From: a bacterium
GTDB lineage: Bacteria; Patescibacteriota; Minisyncoccia; Moranbacterales; DUUL01
Assembly (NCBI GenBank): GCA_030626045.1
Contig: DAOUPS010000003.1
Span: 1 to 24,511, forward strand
Direction of reading: 5' to 3'
DNA: 24,511 bases
The position numbers and the translations under genes are program-made. Positions 8,201-14,756 of the stretch are shown here, piece after piece (positions within the stretch are counted from its first letter, which is position 1; each line of letters starts with the position of its first letter). The notes below the pieces were generated by a model. It was not told the origin of the DNA. It saw only the letters and a list, made by a program, of their open reading frames with translations, and searched no databases.

Positions 8201-8341
8201 GCATCCCAATGCCTTAGCGTAACGCGACGTTTCTTCTTCCTCCGACTCTCTTTTGAGTTTCTTTAATACTTTCTGGACCTCGCTGGCATCAGCAAATTTA
8301 GCTTTGTCCTTTTTTGGTTTTTGCTTTTTCTCTTCAGGCAT
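5270..8341 (-). CDS. Tandem fusion of two GspE/PilB-type secretion/pilus ATPases
   Basis: Hexameric GspE/PilB ATPases power pilus extension or type II secretion; the usual protein has one motor and about 550-600 residues. This one has two complete motors in 1023 residues. After a basic tail and an N-terminal MshEN/GspE-N-like region (about 20-135), motor 1 has Walker A GPTGSGKTT (316-324), the Asp box EDPIEY (about 344), Walker B VGEIRDEDT (384-392), the His box GHLVFTTVHANS (403-414), and the zinc pairs CPHC (449) and CAKC (494). Motor 2 repeats all of this: Walker A at 764-772, EDPIEY at 792, IGEIRDEDT at 832-840, GHLVLSTLHTNS at 851-862, CPHC at 897 and CEKC at 942. Both look catalytically intact. 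The ATG at 8341 is preferred over an adjacent in-frame TTG. No pilC, pilM or pilin gene is in view. Confidence 0.93.
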   Translation of the reverse strand: MPEEKKQKPKKDKAKFADASEVQKVLKKLKRESEEEETSRYAKALGCPYLDLNIFPIDQEHATFISEKDARKYHVVVIHKIEKDTKMATTRPEDKETKQYISQLKEKEGLKIKMFVVSETSFERVLEEYKKTKLVDVLDYLRMGLTGEDLENFEKDLQGIIDLEKRINELPVTQVLNMIVAGAVKLNSSDIHFEPQKNQKVRLRYRIDGVLQTVAELPIGIYPTIVSRVKMLGKMMINVRDIAQDGRFSIKKGDGNDTDVRVSILPGNFGENIVMRLLMHDIGDLTVEKLGLIGLNREWLMDQADKKQGIIINSGPTGSGKTTTLYAIINGINSPDKKIISIEDPIEYQVTGVTQTQVEEERGYTFSDGLRAIVRQDPDVILVGEIRDEDTAAIAVQAALTGHLVFTTVHANSSAGVVGRLVDLGVKPTLISPAVNVFVAQRLLRRLCPHCKEEYTPAQETIDMIKKMLSLISPKAKVQIPKEIKTLWRPKGCAKCRGLGYKGRVGLFEVMTINEEIQHLIEHFGSENELRNVALENGMITLEQDGILKSVDGTTSLKELQRVVGKGEYLLDLYEKIVIQTLARGLLIKNDVFEQVKEMKDDYSAMEDKLKLFSPNEMVSCILASALLTSTGDVHIEPGETKFKVRFRIDGVLHDIISLPMTEFLSTLNEVKNLTGAKTESREGVIDGRFRIIIQEETKEITDKSVDVRVSIILGGFGDIIVMRLLNQSAKATVLEELGICQYNLQMIKRNASKPNGIILNTGPTGSGKTTTLYSILAFLNDPQLKIITVEDPIEYQMSGILQTQVKEEEQYTFATAMRVLLRQNPDIMMIGEIRDEDTANTAYQAALTGHLVLSTLHTNSAAGSVQRLINMGITPSDLAAGTNCFMAQRLIRVLCPHCKKKVKATAREKKAIETVLSRISPKTELKVPREIEYIYKPVGCEKCHELGYSGRVTISEVLEIGEEMQKFLITMPTTIELRKKAIEEGMLTMAQDGALKIIKGETSLEEIARLTREIEKDPEEKA

Positions 8342-8744
8342 CAAGATTGAAATAATAATTTAAGCGCGTTGCGGCATCTGTTTACCCAATACTTCCATTT
8401 ATTGATTAACCTTTTCTACTAACACATACTTATTATATCAGCAAAAATCCGCGGTGTAAATTTTATTGGCGATGAAATTGTTATTATAGACAATGCAACA
8501 TATTTGATCATAGAATTCTTACGGCAAACCAATGACAGAAAATATGATCTCTTCCATTGACGTTTTAGTGATTCTCGGCAATAGCTGCAATGCCAATAAA
8601 ACTGGGTAAATAATTTCGTCAAATCCACTTGCTAAACACACGGAAAAATTGCTACAGTGGTATAGACAATCCGGTAAAATATTATTTCTTGAGCCCTTAA
8701 TAATTTTGATCCGGTTGGTAAATAAAAAACAATAAACAAATCAT
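8342..8744. other. 403 bp divergent intergenic region
   Basis: Lies between the tandem ATPase gene (minus) and glmS (plus), so it must contain promoters for both, but I see no pair of boxes good enough to assign. It holds a perfect 10 bp inverted repeat, TTTTATTGGC at 8461-8470 and GCCAATAAAA at 8592-8601, enclosing 121 bp. No supported gene. Confidence 0.5.
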
Positions 8745-10589
8745 ATGTGTGGTATTGTCGGTTATATTGGAAAAAGCAAGGCCGCGCCAATTTTATTGGA
8801 CGGCTTAAAACGGCTTGAATATCGCGGGTACGATTCAGCTGGTATTATTGTAATCCATGAACAAAGAACTGGAAATAATAAGGTGGTTACCAAAAAATCC
8901 GTCGGAAAGATCATTAAACTGGAAGATAAAATTAATGGAAAAGAAATAAAAGGAAGCGTTGGTATCGCCCATACGCGCTGGGCAACCCATGGAAAGCCGT
9001 CAAACAAAAATTCTCATCCTCACGGAGATTGCCATGGAAATATTTGGCTGGTCCATAACGGAATTATTGAAAATCATCAGAAGCTGAAAAATGAATTGAT
9101 CAAAAAAGGCCATAAATTCAAATCGGAGACCGATAGCGAAGTAATTGCCCATTTGATCGAGGAATTTGCGAAAAAAGAAACTTTTAAAGAGGCAGTAGTA
9201 AAAGCACTAAAACTCCTTGAAGGAACGTATGGTTTGGCGATTGTTAATAAAAAAGAACCGGGGAAAATGATCGTCGCCCGAAACGGAAGCCCTCTGATCT
9301 TAGGGCTTGGAAAAAAAGAATTTATAGCCGCGTCAGATGCTTCAGCTATAATAAGATATACTGACAGAGTTATTTATTTGGAAGATGGCGAACTGGCAAT
9401 TTTAGAAAAAAATAATTATGAAATAACCAATATTAAAAACCGGATCTTGGATAAAAAAATATCCAAGGTTAATTGGTCAATTGATAAAGCCCAAAAACAA
9501 GGATTTGATCATTTTATGCTCAAAGAAATCTTTGAGCAGCCTGACACTATTCGAGATGCCATAAGAGGAAGAATAATTGCAAAAGCAGGAACAGCGAAAT
9601 TAGGAGGACTGCATAATATTGAAGATAAACTTAGAAAAATTGACAGACTGATCATTATCTCTTGCGGCACATCCTATTATGCCGGGCTGATCGGGGAATA
9701 TATGCTGGAAGAGTACGCCGGAATTCCGGTTGAAGTTGAATATGCTAGCGAATTCCGATACCGCCAGCCGATCCTGAATGAGAGAACTGCTGTTCTGGCA
9801 ATTTCCCAATCCGGAGAAACCGCCGATACTTTAGCCGCAATTCGCGAAGCCAGAAATAGAGGAGCACTAACATTGGGAATAGTAAACACGGTCGGTTCGA
9901 CTATCGCCAGAGAAACTGACGCTGGAATTTATAATCATGCCGGTCCGGAAATAGGAGTGGCTTCCACTAAAGCTTTTACATCACAATTAAGCATACTGGC
10001 GCTTCTGACCTTAAAGCTGGGGAGACAAAAAACTATGTCTTTAGTGACAGGAAAAAGAATAGCTGAAGACCTCAAAAAAATTCCAAAATTGGTCGAATCA
10101 ATTCTGAAAAGGTCTAAAGAGATAAAGAAAATTGCAAAGAAATACGCAAATTATAAGAACTTTCTTTATTTGGGCAGAAAGTATAACATGCCCGTTGCTA
10201 GCGAAGGAGCTTTGAAGATCAAAGAAATTTCCTATGTTCATGCAGAAGGATATCCAACCGGAGAAATGAAGCATGGACCGATTGCTCTCATTGATAAAAA
10301 ATTTCCTTCTGTTTTTGTGGTTCCCGAGGACAGCGTTTATGAAAAAAATATAAGCGGAATGGAAGAGATCAAAGCGCGGGGCGGACAAATTATAGCCATA
10401 GCCACCAAAAACGACAGAGCCATCAAGAAGATTGCGGACGATGTGATCTACATTCCTAAAACCTTGGAAATGCTCACCCCCATTCTTTCTGTTATTCCGC
10501 TTCAGCTTTTGGCTTATTATGTCGGAGTCCAAAAAGGCTTTGACGTCGACAAACCGCGTAACCTCGCCAAATCAGTAACCGTGGAATAA
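8745..10589 (+). CDS. glmS: Glutamine-fructose-6-phosphate aminotransferase (isomerising)
   Basis: Makes glucosamine-6-phosphate from fructose-6-phosphate and glutamine, the entry step to UDP-GlcNAc and peptidoglycan. The 614 residues match the usual length. The N-terminal class II glutaminase starts MCGIVGYIG, with Cys2 as nucleophile after Met removal, and has the EYRGYDSAG and HTRWATHG motifs. Two SIS domains follow: SCGTSYYAG and SQSGETADT in the first, and the EISYVHAEGYPTGEMKHGP stretch in the second. The C-terminus KPRNLAKSVTVE is the canonical tail with the catalytic lysine. The start is fixed by the required Cys2. No Shine-Dalgarno site is visible, and no glmS ribozyme is recognisable upstream. 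It is transcribed alone, convergent with the orphan gene ending at 10630. Confidence 0.98.
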   Translation: MCGIVGYIGKSKAAPILLDGLKRLEYRGYDSAGIIVIHEQRTGNNKVVTKKSVGKIIKLEDKINGKEIKGSVGIAHTRWATHGKPSNKNSHPHGDCHGNIWLVHNGIIENHQKLKNELIKKGHKFKSETDSEVIAHLIEEFAKKETFKEAVVKALKLLEGTYGLAIVNKKEPGKMIVARNGSPLILGLGKKEFIAASDASAIIRYTDRVIYLEDGELAILEKNNYEITNIKNRILDKKISKVNWSIDKAQKQGFDHFMLKEIFEQPDTIRDAIRGRIIAKAGTAKLGGLHNIEDKLRKIDRLIIISCGTSYYAGLIGEYMLEEYAGIPVEVEYASEFRYRQPILNERTAVLAISQSGETADTLAAIREARNRGALTLGIVNTVGSTIARETDAGIYNHAGPEIGVASTKAFTSQLSILALLTLKLGRQKTMSLVTGKRIAEDLKKIPKLVESILKRSKEIKKIAKKYANYKNFLYLGRKYNMPVASEGALKIKEISYVHAEGYPTGEMKHGPIALIDKKFPSVFVVPEDSVYEKNISGMEEIKARGGQIIAIATKNDRAIKKIADDVIYIPKTLEMLTPILSVIPLQLLAYYVGVQKGFDVDKPRNLAKSVTVE

Positions 10590-10629
10590 ATTTGGATCGG
10601 ACTATTTGCTTCAAAACTAAAGAATCGAG

Positions 10630-11196
10630 TTATAGGTCATGCTCTGTTAAAAACTGAGAACTATCCAGCGCTTGAGACAAATTTTTCAGAAAATCAGCAT
10701 ATAATTTTTCATAATATTCATTGCGTAATAAGTGCTCAACCATTAATTTTTGCAGACTTTTATAAACACTGGCCGGCATGCTGTTAATATATTTATAGCG
10801 GCTAAATTTTGGCTCGTCATATCTTCCCAAAAGATATTCGACAGTATAGATAAAATGTCCAAAGCGCTCTTTGTTCTTCTCAACTTTTTGCCTATCCGCT
10901 TTGCTTATTTTTCTATCTTCACTGAATCTTAAACTGATTACAATATTCGTGATCAAGTAATCAGAGAAGTGCAAAACCGCCTGCCTGATCTTACCAGACG
11001 GGTGTTGGATATATTTCAAAATAAATTTAACCCAATCTTCAAAATATTCTTCGCCGATCGCGTAAAGCGGCCATTTAATGATATTGATGAAATAGGCCTG
11101 ATGATCAATATCTTGAATCTCATCAAAATTTTTAATTTCGCTCGGATCAGCACAATAAAATCGAAAATCTACATATTTCTGCGAATCATCTCCCAA
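10630..11196 (-). CDS. Orphan protein at the end of the rsmA operon
   Basis: I do not recognise this 188-residue protein. It is soluble and helical in character, rich in Tyr, Phe, Lys and Glu. One segment, YIQHPSGKIRQAVLHFSDYLI (about residues 64-84, split here only as a description), resembles a HEAT-type helical pair, but one unit is not enough to assign the fold. The frame is closed upstream by TGA immediately before a TTG at 11196, and no ATG or GTG occurs near, so TTG is the likely start. That start lies 28 bp inside rsmA, which suggests translation coupled to the end of rsmA. It is last in a four-gene minus-strand operon and ends 40 bp from the convergent glmS. Confidence 0.7.
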   Translation of the reverse strand: MGDDSQKYVDFRFYCADPSEIKNFDEIQDIDHQAYFINIIKWPLYAIGEEYFEDWVKFILKYIQHPSGKIRQAVLHFSDYLITNIVISLRFSEDRKISKADRQKVEKNKERFGHFIYTVEYLLGRYDEPKFSRYKYINSMPASVYKSLQKLMVEHLLRNEYYEKLYADFLKNLSQALDSSQFLTEHDL

Positions 11197-12005
11197 TCAC
11201 TAACGTCAAGATCCTGAGCTCGGACTGTCTCGTCGATATGGCATTTTTTGAGAATTTTTTTCGCATCTTCTTTTGGCAAATGCAGTCCCATGGATAAATT
11301 ATTAACCAGCGTTTTTCTGGGACTGGCAAACCCGATCCGTATTATTCGAAAAAGATCTTCTTCGTGTTCTGAGCGCTCTATCTCACCATATTGGCGGGAT
11401 ACTATTTTGATAATTGCCGAGTTAACTTTTGGAGGAGGATCGAAGCTGCTTTTATGCACTGCGGCAATTATTTTCGGCGTTCCGTAGTACCGCACTATCG
11501 TTGAAAGCTTGCTCATTTTTCCAACGTCCGCGCATATCCGTTCGGCCACTTCCTTTTGAACCAGAAGAACGATCAACTCCGGCACATATCGCGTCTCGAA
11601 CAAGAGTCTGATAATTTTCCCCGTAATATAGTATGGAATATTGGCCACCACCTTGTATCGTGTGGCTTTTTCTTTTTCAAGAATTTCAGGAAAATTAATT
11701 TTAAGAATATCATCGGCAATGATATTCAGCTTGCCATTATCAATAAACTTTTGGAGACGGCCGCTTAATTCTCGCGTGAGCATCTCGTCTTTTTCAACAG
11801 CGATCACTTTTTTTGTTTTTTCGATAAGCTTATGCGTTAAAACTCCTCTGCCGGGACCGATCTCGACCACTGAATCGTCCTGCCGCAGATCAGCAGCAGC
11901 TAAAATATTTTCAAGCACTTTTGTATCGACTAAAAAATGCTGCCCTAATGATTTTTTGGGAGCATGCCGTGATGCTTTAGGACTGTTTATTCTACTGTTT
12001 GGCAT
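11169..12005 (-). CDS. rsmA: 16S rRNA dimethyladenosine transferase RsmA/KsgA
   Basis: Uses S-adenosylmethionine to dimethylate two adjacent adenines in the 3'-terminal helix 45 of 16S rRNA during late small-subunit assembly. The 278 residues show the N-terminal signature KKSLGQHFLVD, SAM motif I VEIGPGRGVLT (about 46-56), acidic motif II AVEKDEML, and catalytic motif IV NIPYYITG (about 124-131). The C-terminal domain includes SFDPPPKVNSAI. Length is typical. The ATG at 12005 lies 14 bp inside the preceding rdgB-like gene, and the 3' end overlaps the orphan gene at 10630, so this is a tightly coupled operon. Confidence 0.96.
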   Translation of the reverse strand: MPNSRINSPKASRHAPKKSLGQHFLVDTKVLENILAAADLRQDDSVVEIGPGRGVLTHKLIEKTKKVIAVEKDEMLTRELSGRLQKFIDNGKLNIIADDILKINFPEILEKEKATRYKVVANIPYYITGKIIRLLFETRYVPELIVLLVQKEVAERICADVGKMSKLSTIVRYYGTPKIIAAVHKSSFDPPPKVNSAIIKIVSRQYGEIERSEHEEDLFRIIRIGFASPRKTLVNNLSMGLHLPKEDAKKILKKCHIDETVRAQDLDVSDWEMIRRNM

Positions 12006-12534
12006 CCAAAAAGTGTTTTAACTTATCAAGCGCAATTTTCCTCATACTGACAGCGTTTTTCTCGTCCAGATTCATTTGAGCAAATGTCTTTTTATGTCCG
12101 TCCGGCAAAAAGATCCTGTCCCATCCAAAACCTCTTTCCCCTTGAGGCAAAACAATGGATCCGCTAATGATGCCCTCAAAAAAGTGTATTTTGTCTTCGT
12201 TCTCTGCGTATCCGAAAATTGTTTTAGCTTGCGCATTGTTGTTTCTGAATTTACGAGTAAGCTCATAAATTCCTTTATCGCCGATTGACCCCAGAAACCA
12301 TTTTATCAAAGGTCCCGGCAGCCCGTTCAAACAATCAAGATACAGTGATGTGTCTTCAACAATAAACCCAGCATTTTTATGTTTCAATGCTTCAAGAAGC
12401 TTGAATTTGATAATTTTTCGCGAATCAGTTTCTTGAATTTCCGGCAGGTCAATATTAAATTGTTTAACAAAGGAAAGCGCCGTTTTCACTTCTTTAAATT
12501 TACCCTCATTCCCTGTTATAAAAAGTAATCGCAT
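11992..12534 (-). CDS. rdgB: Non-canonical purine NTP pyrophosphatase (Ham1/ITPase family)
   Basis: Family members hydrolyse dITP, ITP and XTP to monophosphates and keep deaminated purines out of nucleic acids. The 180-residue protein has the N-terminal TGNEGKFKEV substrate loop (residues 7-16), an ETDS stretch, the acidic metal-binding IVEDTSLYLDCLNGLPGP (about 58-75), and the C-terminal GFGWDRIFLPDGHKKTFAQM (about 136-155). It is slightly shorter than E. coli RdgB (about 197) and could equally be called ITPA-like, so the gene symbol is tentative. It begins 15 bp after the DPBB protein gene stops and overlaps rsmA by 14 bp. Confidence 0.9.
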   Translation of the reverse strand: MRLLFITGNEGKFKEVKTALSFVKQFNIDLPEIQETDSRKIIKFKLLEALKHKNAGFIVEDTSLYLDCLNGLPGPLIKWFLGSIGDKGIYELTRKFRNNNAQAKTIFGYAENEDKIHFFEGIISGSIVLPQGERGFGWDRIFLPDGHKKTFAQMNLDEKNAVSMRKIALDKLKHFLDAKQ

Positions 12535-12548
12535 AAAAAATTTACAAA

Positions 12549-13493
12549 TTAGTCTATTATTTCTTCCGCTTTGACTTCAATAACCCCTTTTCCGGGAGAA
12601 GAAAGCTTTTTAAAGGCTACCTTATCCAAATCGATCATTTTTCCAGTTCCTCGTTGCGGACCGTAGTCATTCACCACCACAAAAACCTGTTTTCCGTTTT
12701 CCCTATTAGTTACCCGAAGCCATGTTCCCCTGGAAAACATCCTGGAAGCACACGCCATCGTTCCAGTGTGCGCGTACCAACTGGCAACTCCGACCTTTGT
12801 TTTTCCAACTTTGACTTTAGTACCGATAGAAACTATTTCAGTAATCGGCTCTTCAATAATTTTTGACGATATTTTTTCTTTGGAAACTTGTTCTCCGTTT
12901 TTGTAGGTTATCTCATATTCTACTTCCTTAGTGCCTTCGATGCCTTCTTGTTGGATCTTCTTTTTTCTCCATTTCAACTTTGGATCTTTTTTCTCAACTG
13001 TTTTGAACGCCATCGGCTCTTTAACAGTTATTTGTTCCGTATCTATCCTGGTAACGACAACTTCCAGATCTTTTCCAACACCGGATATTCGTGAAGGGTC
13101 TACTTGATCAAGATGACTTAGTTCGATCTCAGCCTCATGAAGAGCTTTTTCGACTGTAGAAGAAAAAGAATTCAACACGCGAGTTTCACCGTCAACATGG
13201 ATCTTGATCGGTATGGCACGATGGAGCGAAATAATCATTCCCGGGAAAAGATCTGTTTCCCTATCTGGATATATTCTGTCGCAGTCAGCCACAGTTACAC
13301 CGGCGTCATCTAGTAAGTGGCCAACTGTTTTCGCGCTTGCTATGGTCCGGTATTGAAAACCATTGTCGTTAACCGTTATTAATTTACCACCAGAAAAATC
13401 CAGCGTCCTTTCTTTAAAAAACCAAACAGAACCAGCCTTCCAGCTAACCAAAACACCTATGAGTAAGATTACCAGCCATAAAACCTTTTTCAT
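12549..13493 (-). CDS. Cell-wall protein: DUF348 repeats, G5 domain and RlpA-like DPBB
   Basis: A 314-residue extracytoplasmic protein. After a signal-anchor helix (residues 4-20) come two ubiquitin-like DUF348 units (about 37-78 and 95-135), a G5 domain (about 155-230, with ITVKEPMAFKTVEKKD and EVEYEITYKNGEQV), and a C-terminal double-psi beta-barrel (about 235-314). The barrel has GVASWYAHTGTMACAS and VVVNDYGPQRGTGKMIDLD, with the VNDYGP and IDLD Asp residues typical of RlpA/YabE/Rpf-type barrels that cut or bind peptidoglycan glycan. The same order occurs in Firmicutes YabE-like proteins. It is first in a four-gene operon with rdgB, rsmA and an orphan. The ATG lies 7 nt after a TATAAT box, so the message is probably leaderless. 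Confidence 0.92.
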   Translation of the reverse strand: MKKVLWLVILLIGVLVSWKAGSVWFFKERTLDFSGGKLITVNDNGFQYRTIASAKTVGHLLDDAGVTVADCDRIYPDRETDLFPGMIISLHRAIPIKIHVDGETRVLNSFSSTVEKALHEAEIELSHLDQVDPSRISGVGKDLEVVVTRIDTEQITVKEPMAFKTVEKKDPKLKWRKKKIQQEGIEGTKEVEYEITYKNGEQVSKEKISSKIIEEPITEIVSIGTKVKVGKTKVGVASWYAHTGTMACASRMFSRGTWLRVTNRENGKQVFVVVNDYGPQRGTGKMIDLDKVAFKKLSSPGKGVIEVKAEEIID

Positions 13494-13500
13494 CAGTAAA

Positions 13501-13528
13501 ATTATAACACGCTGAATACCTATAACAA
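13501..13528 (-). promoter_or_regulatory. Promoter of the DPBB-rdgB-rsmA operon, leaderless arrangement
   Basis: Read on the minus strand: TTGTTA at 13528-13523, a 16 bp spacer, TATAAT at 13506-13501. The ATG begins at 13493, seven bases after the -10 box, so transcription should begin at or next to the start codon. Confidence 0.6.
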
Positions 13529-13552
13529 GGCAATTGTTATTTATAAAAGATA

Positions 13553-13582
13553 TTAGGGATCACAAATTTTCGTGATCCCTAA
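13553..13582 (-). terminator. Strong hairpin after the phosphatidyltransferase gene
   Basis: TTAGGGATCAC (13553-13563) pairs perfectly with GTGATCCCTAA (13572-13582) across an 8 nt loop, 23 bp past the stop at 13606. The T-run on the minus strand is weak, so it may act as a 3' stabiliser or a bidirectional terminator. Confidence 0.6.
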
Positions 13583-13605
13583 GGATTGATCTTATAATAT
13601 TTTGA

Positions 13606-14295
13606 CTAAAAAAGTTTGCACCGGCTGAGCTTTTTTTTATTCACGATAAAATTCTTCAGAGATTCGATTTTGATGAATTTAAACGTGATCGAGCATACCG
13701 CCAAAAAAGTGATGATTGCCAAAAAGCTGGAAGCGATAACATTAGAAATTCCCAAAGCACAGAAAACAATCAAAACGTGGATGCAGACCGTTTTTATTTT
13801 CCCGAAGTAATTCGCTGCTACAGATAATTCCAGATCGAATATTCGGTTAAGCATGCGAATAAAGGGACGCAGAGATTGCCCGACGACTTCCATGCATACA
13901 TAGGCAAGCACTAGTCCTATTGGAAAATAGCCATGGTAAAAGAAATACACTAAAGGCGGTAAAGACTTGATCTTATCAAACAACGGATCAAGTTCTTTCC
14001 CTGTTTCCGTCACGAGCCCGCTCGATCGCGCCACGTTCCCATCAATGTTATCGACAAAGGATGCAATAATGTATAGGTTAGTCGCAATTCCATGATAGCC
14101 GAACCAATACAGCGCCATCGAAAATAATGCCAACACCAAACCTGTAAAACTGATAGAATTTGGATGAAGCAATAATCTGTGCTTAAGAATGAATTCTTTT
14201 GATCCGTTACTGATATCAGATAATTGTCTTTTGATCAGTTGTGTGCCAATCAGGCAAACAGCCGTCGTCCCCAGCGCTATGAAAGTGTCAAACAT
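13606..14295 (-). CDS. CDP-alcohol phosphatidyltransferase family membrane enzyme
   Basis: Transfers a phosphatidyl or other phosphodiester group from a CDP-activated donor to an alcohol in the membrane (PgsA, PssA and inositol-phosphate synthases are relatives). The full motif D-x2-DG-x2-AR-x8-G-x3-D-x3-D is present without deviation: Asp82, Asp85, Gly86, Ala89, Arg90, Gly99, Asp103 and Asp107. The 229 residues carry about six hydrophobic segments. The acceptor alcohol cannot be told from sequence. The ATG at 14295 has a strong GGGGAGGAGGGGAG Shine-Dalgarno region, unlike most large genes here. It sits alone between two hairpins. Confidence 0.9.
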   Translation of the reverse strand: MFDTFIALGTTAVCLIGTQLIKRQLSDISNGSKEFILKHRLLLHPNSISFTGLVLALFSMALYWFGYHGIATNLYIIASFVDNIDGNVARSSGLVTETGKELDPLFDKIKSLPPLVYFFYHGYFPIGLVLAYVCMEVVGQSLRPFIRMLNRIFDLELSVAANYFGKIKTVCIHVLIVFCALGISNVIASSFLAIITFLAVCSITFKFIKIESLKNFIVNKKKLSRCKLF

Positions 14296-14383
14296 TTTTC
14301 TCCCCTCCTCCCCGGAAATGATTTAAACAGAACTTACAGATGAATGCCGCAAACTTTTAAAGCAAAATTTAAAAGGACTAATG

Positions 14384-14425
14384 GGATTGTTTCCAAGCGC
14401 TCGCGAGCGCTTGGAAACAATCCCT
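14384..14425. repeat. Perfect 42 bp palindrome, GGGACTGTTTCC family
   Basis: Arms GGGATTGTTTCCAAGCGCTCG and its exact reverse complement meet with no loop, centred between 14404 and 14405. It lies 89 bp upstream of the phosphatidyltransferase start. No T-run follows on either strand. The arm matches the repeat near 22958-22977 (GGGCTGTTTCCAAGC on the minus strand). Confidence 0.9.
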
Positions 14426-14432
14426 TAATATA

Positions 14433-14456
14433 AAAAACAGTGCTTTTTAGCACTGA
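14433..14456 (-). terminator. Intrinsic terminator downstream of pcrA
   Basis: On the minus strand CAGTGCT, loop AAAA, AGCACTG, then six T residues. It lies about 290 bp beyond the pcrA stop, on the far side of MITE-like copy B. Confidence 0.85.
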
Positions 14457-14577
14457 ATAAATAGTATCAAACAAATCTTATTTTTTCAATAAGGTAAACC
14501 TTATTAAGTACGATGAGACTCTGCATTCTCTTGTGCTTCTTTGTTAGTATTTTATGCGGCTTGCTACGCTTTTTCTA

Positions 14578-14756
14578 AGAGCCTGTTTGAAAATCCTCTT
14601 CCGTTGCGATCCCGCCCCGGCGGGACAAATTTTAAGTCCCGCTTCAGCGGGATGAAAAATGAGGAAGAATAATGGTTTTATTTCGACGAAATTTTGAACA
14701 ATTTGCAGCTAAAATTTGGAAATTGCAGCAGGATATGGGGTTTTCAAACAGGCTCT
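14578..14756. mobile_element. MITE-like element, copy B, at the 3' end of pcrA
   Basis: A 179 bp element with 16 bp perfect terminal inverted repeats AGAGCCTGTTTGAAAA and its complement. The interior has two small GC-rich hairpins (CCCGCCCCGGCGGG, and GTCCCGCTTCAGCGGGAT at about 14637-14654) and an AT-rich right half. It is longer than copy A but collinear with it. No coding capacity. The right inverted repeat contains the pcrA stop codon and encodes its last residues. Confidence 0.75.

Noticed and set aside
8419..8628. 69-codon minus-strand frame between the tandem ATPase gene and glmS
   Set aside because: Composition (clustered Cys, Trp, Ser) is not like the real genes, there is no ribosome binding site, and the frame covers inverted repeats in a divergent promoter region.
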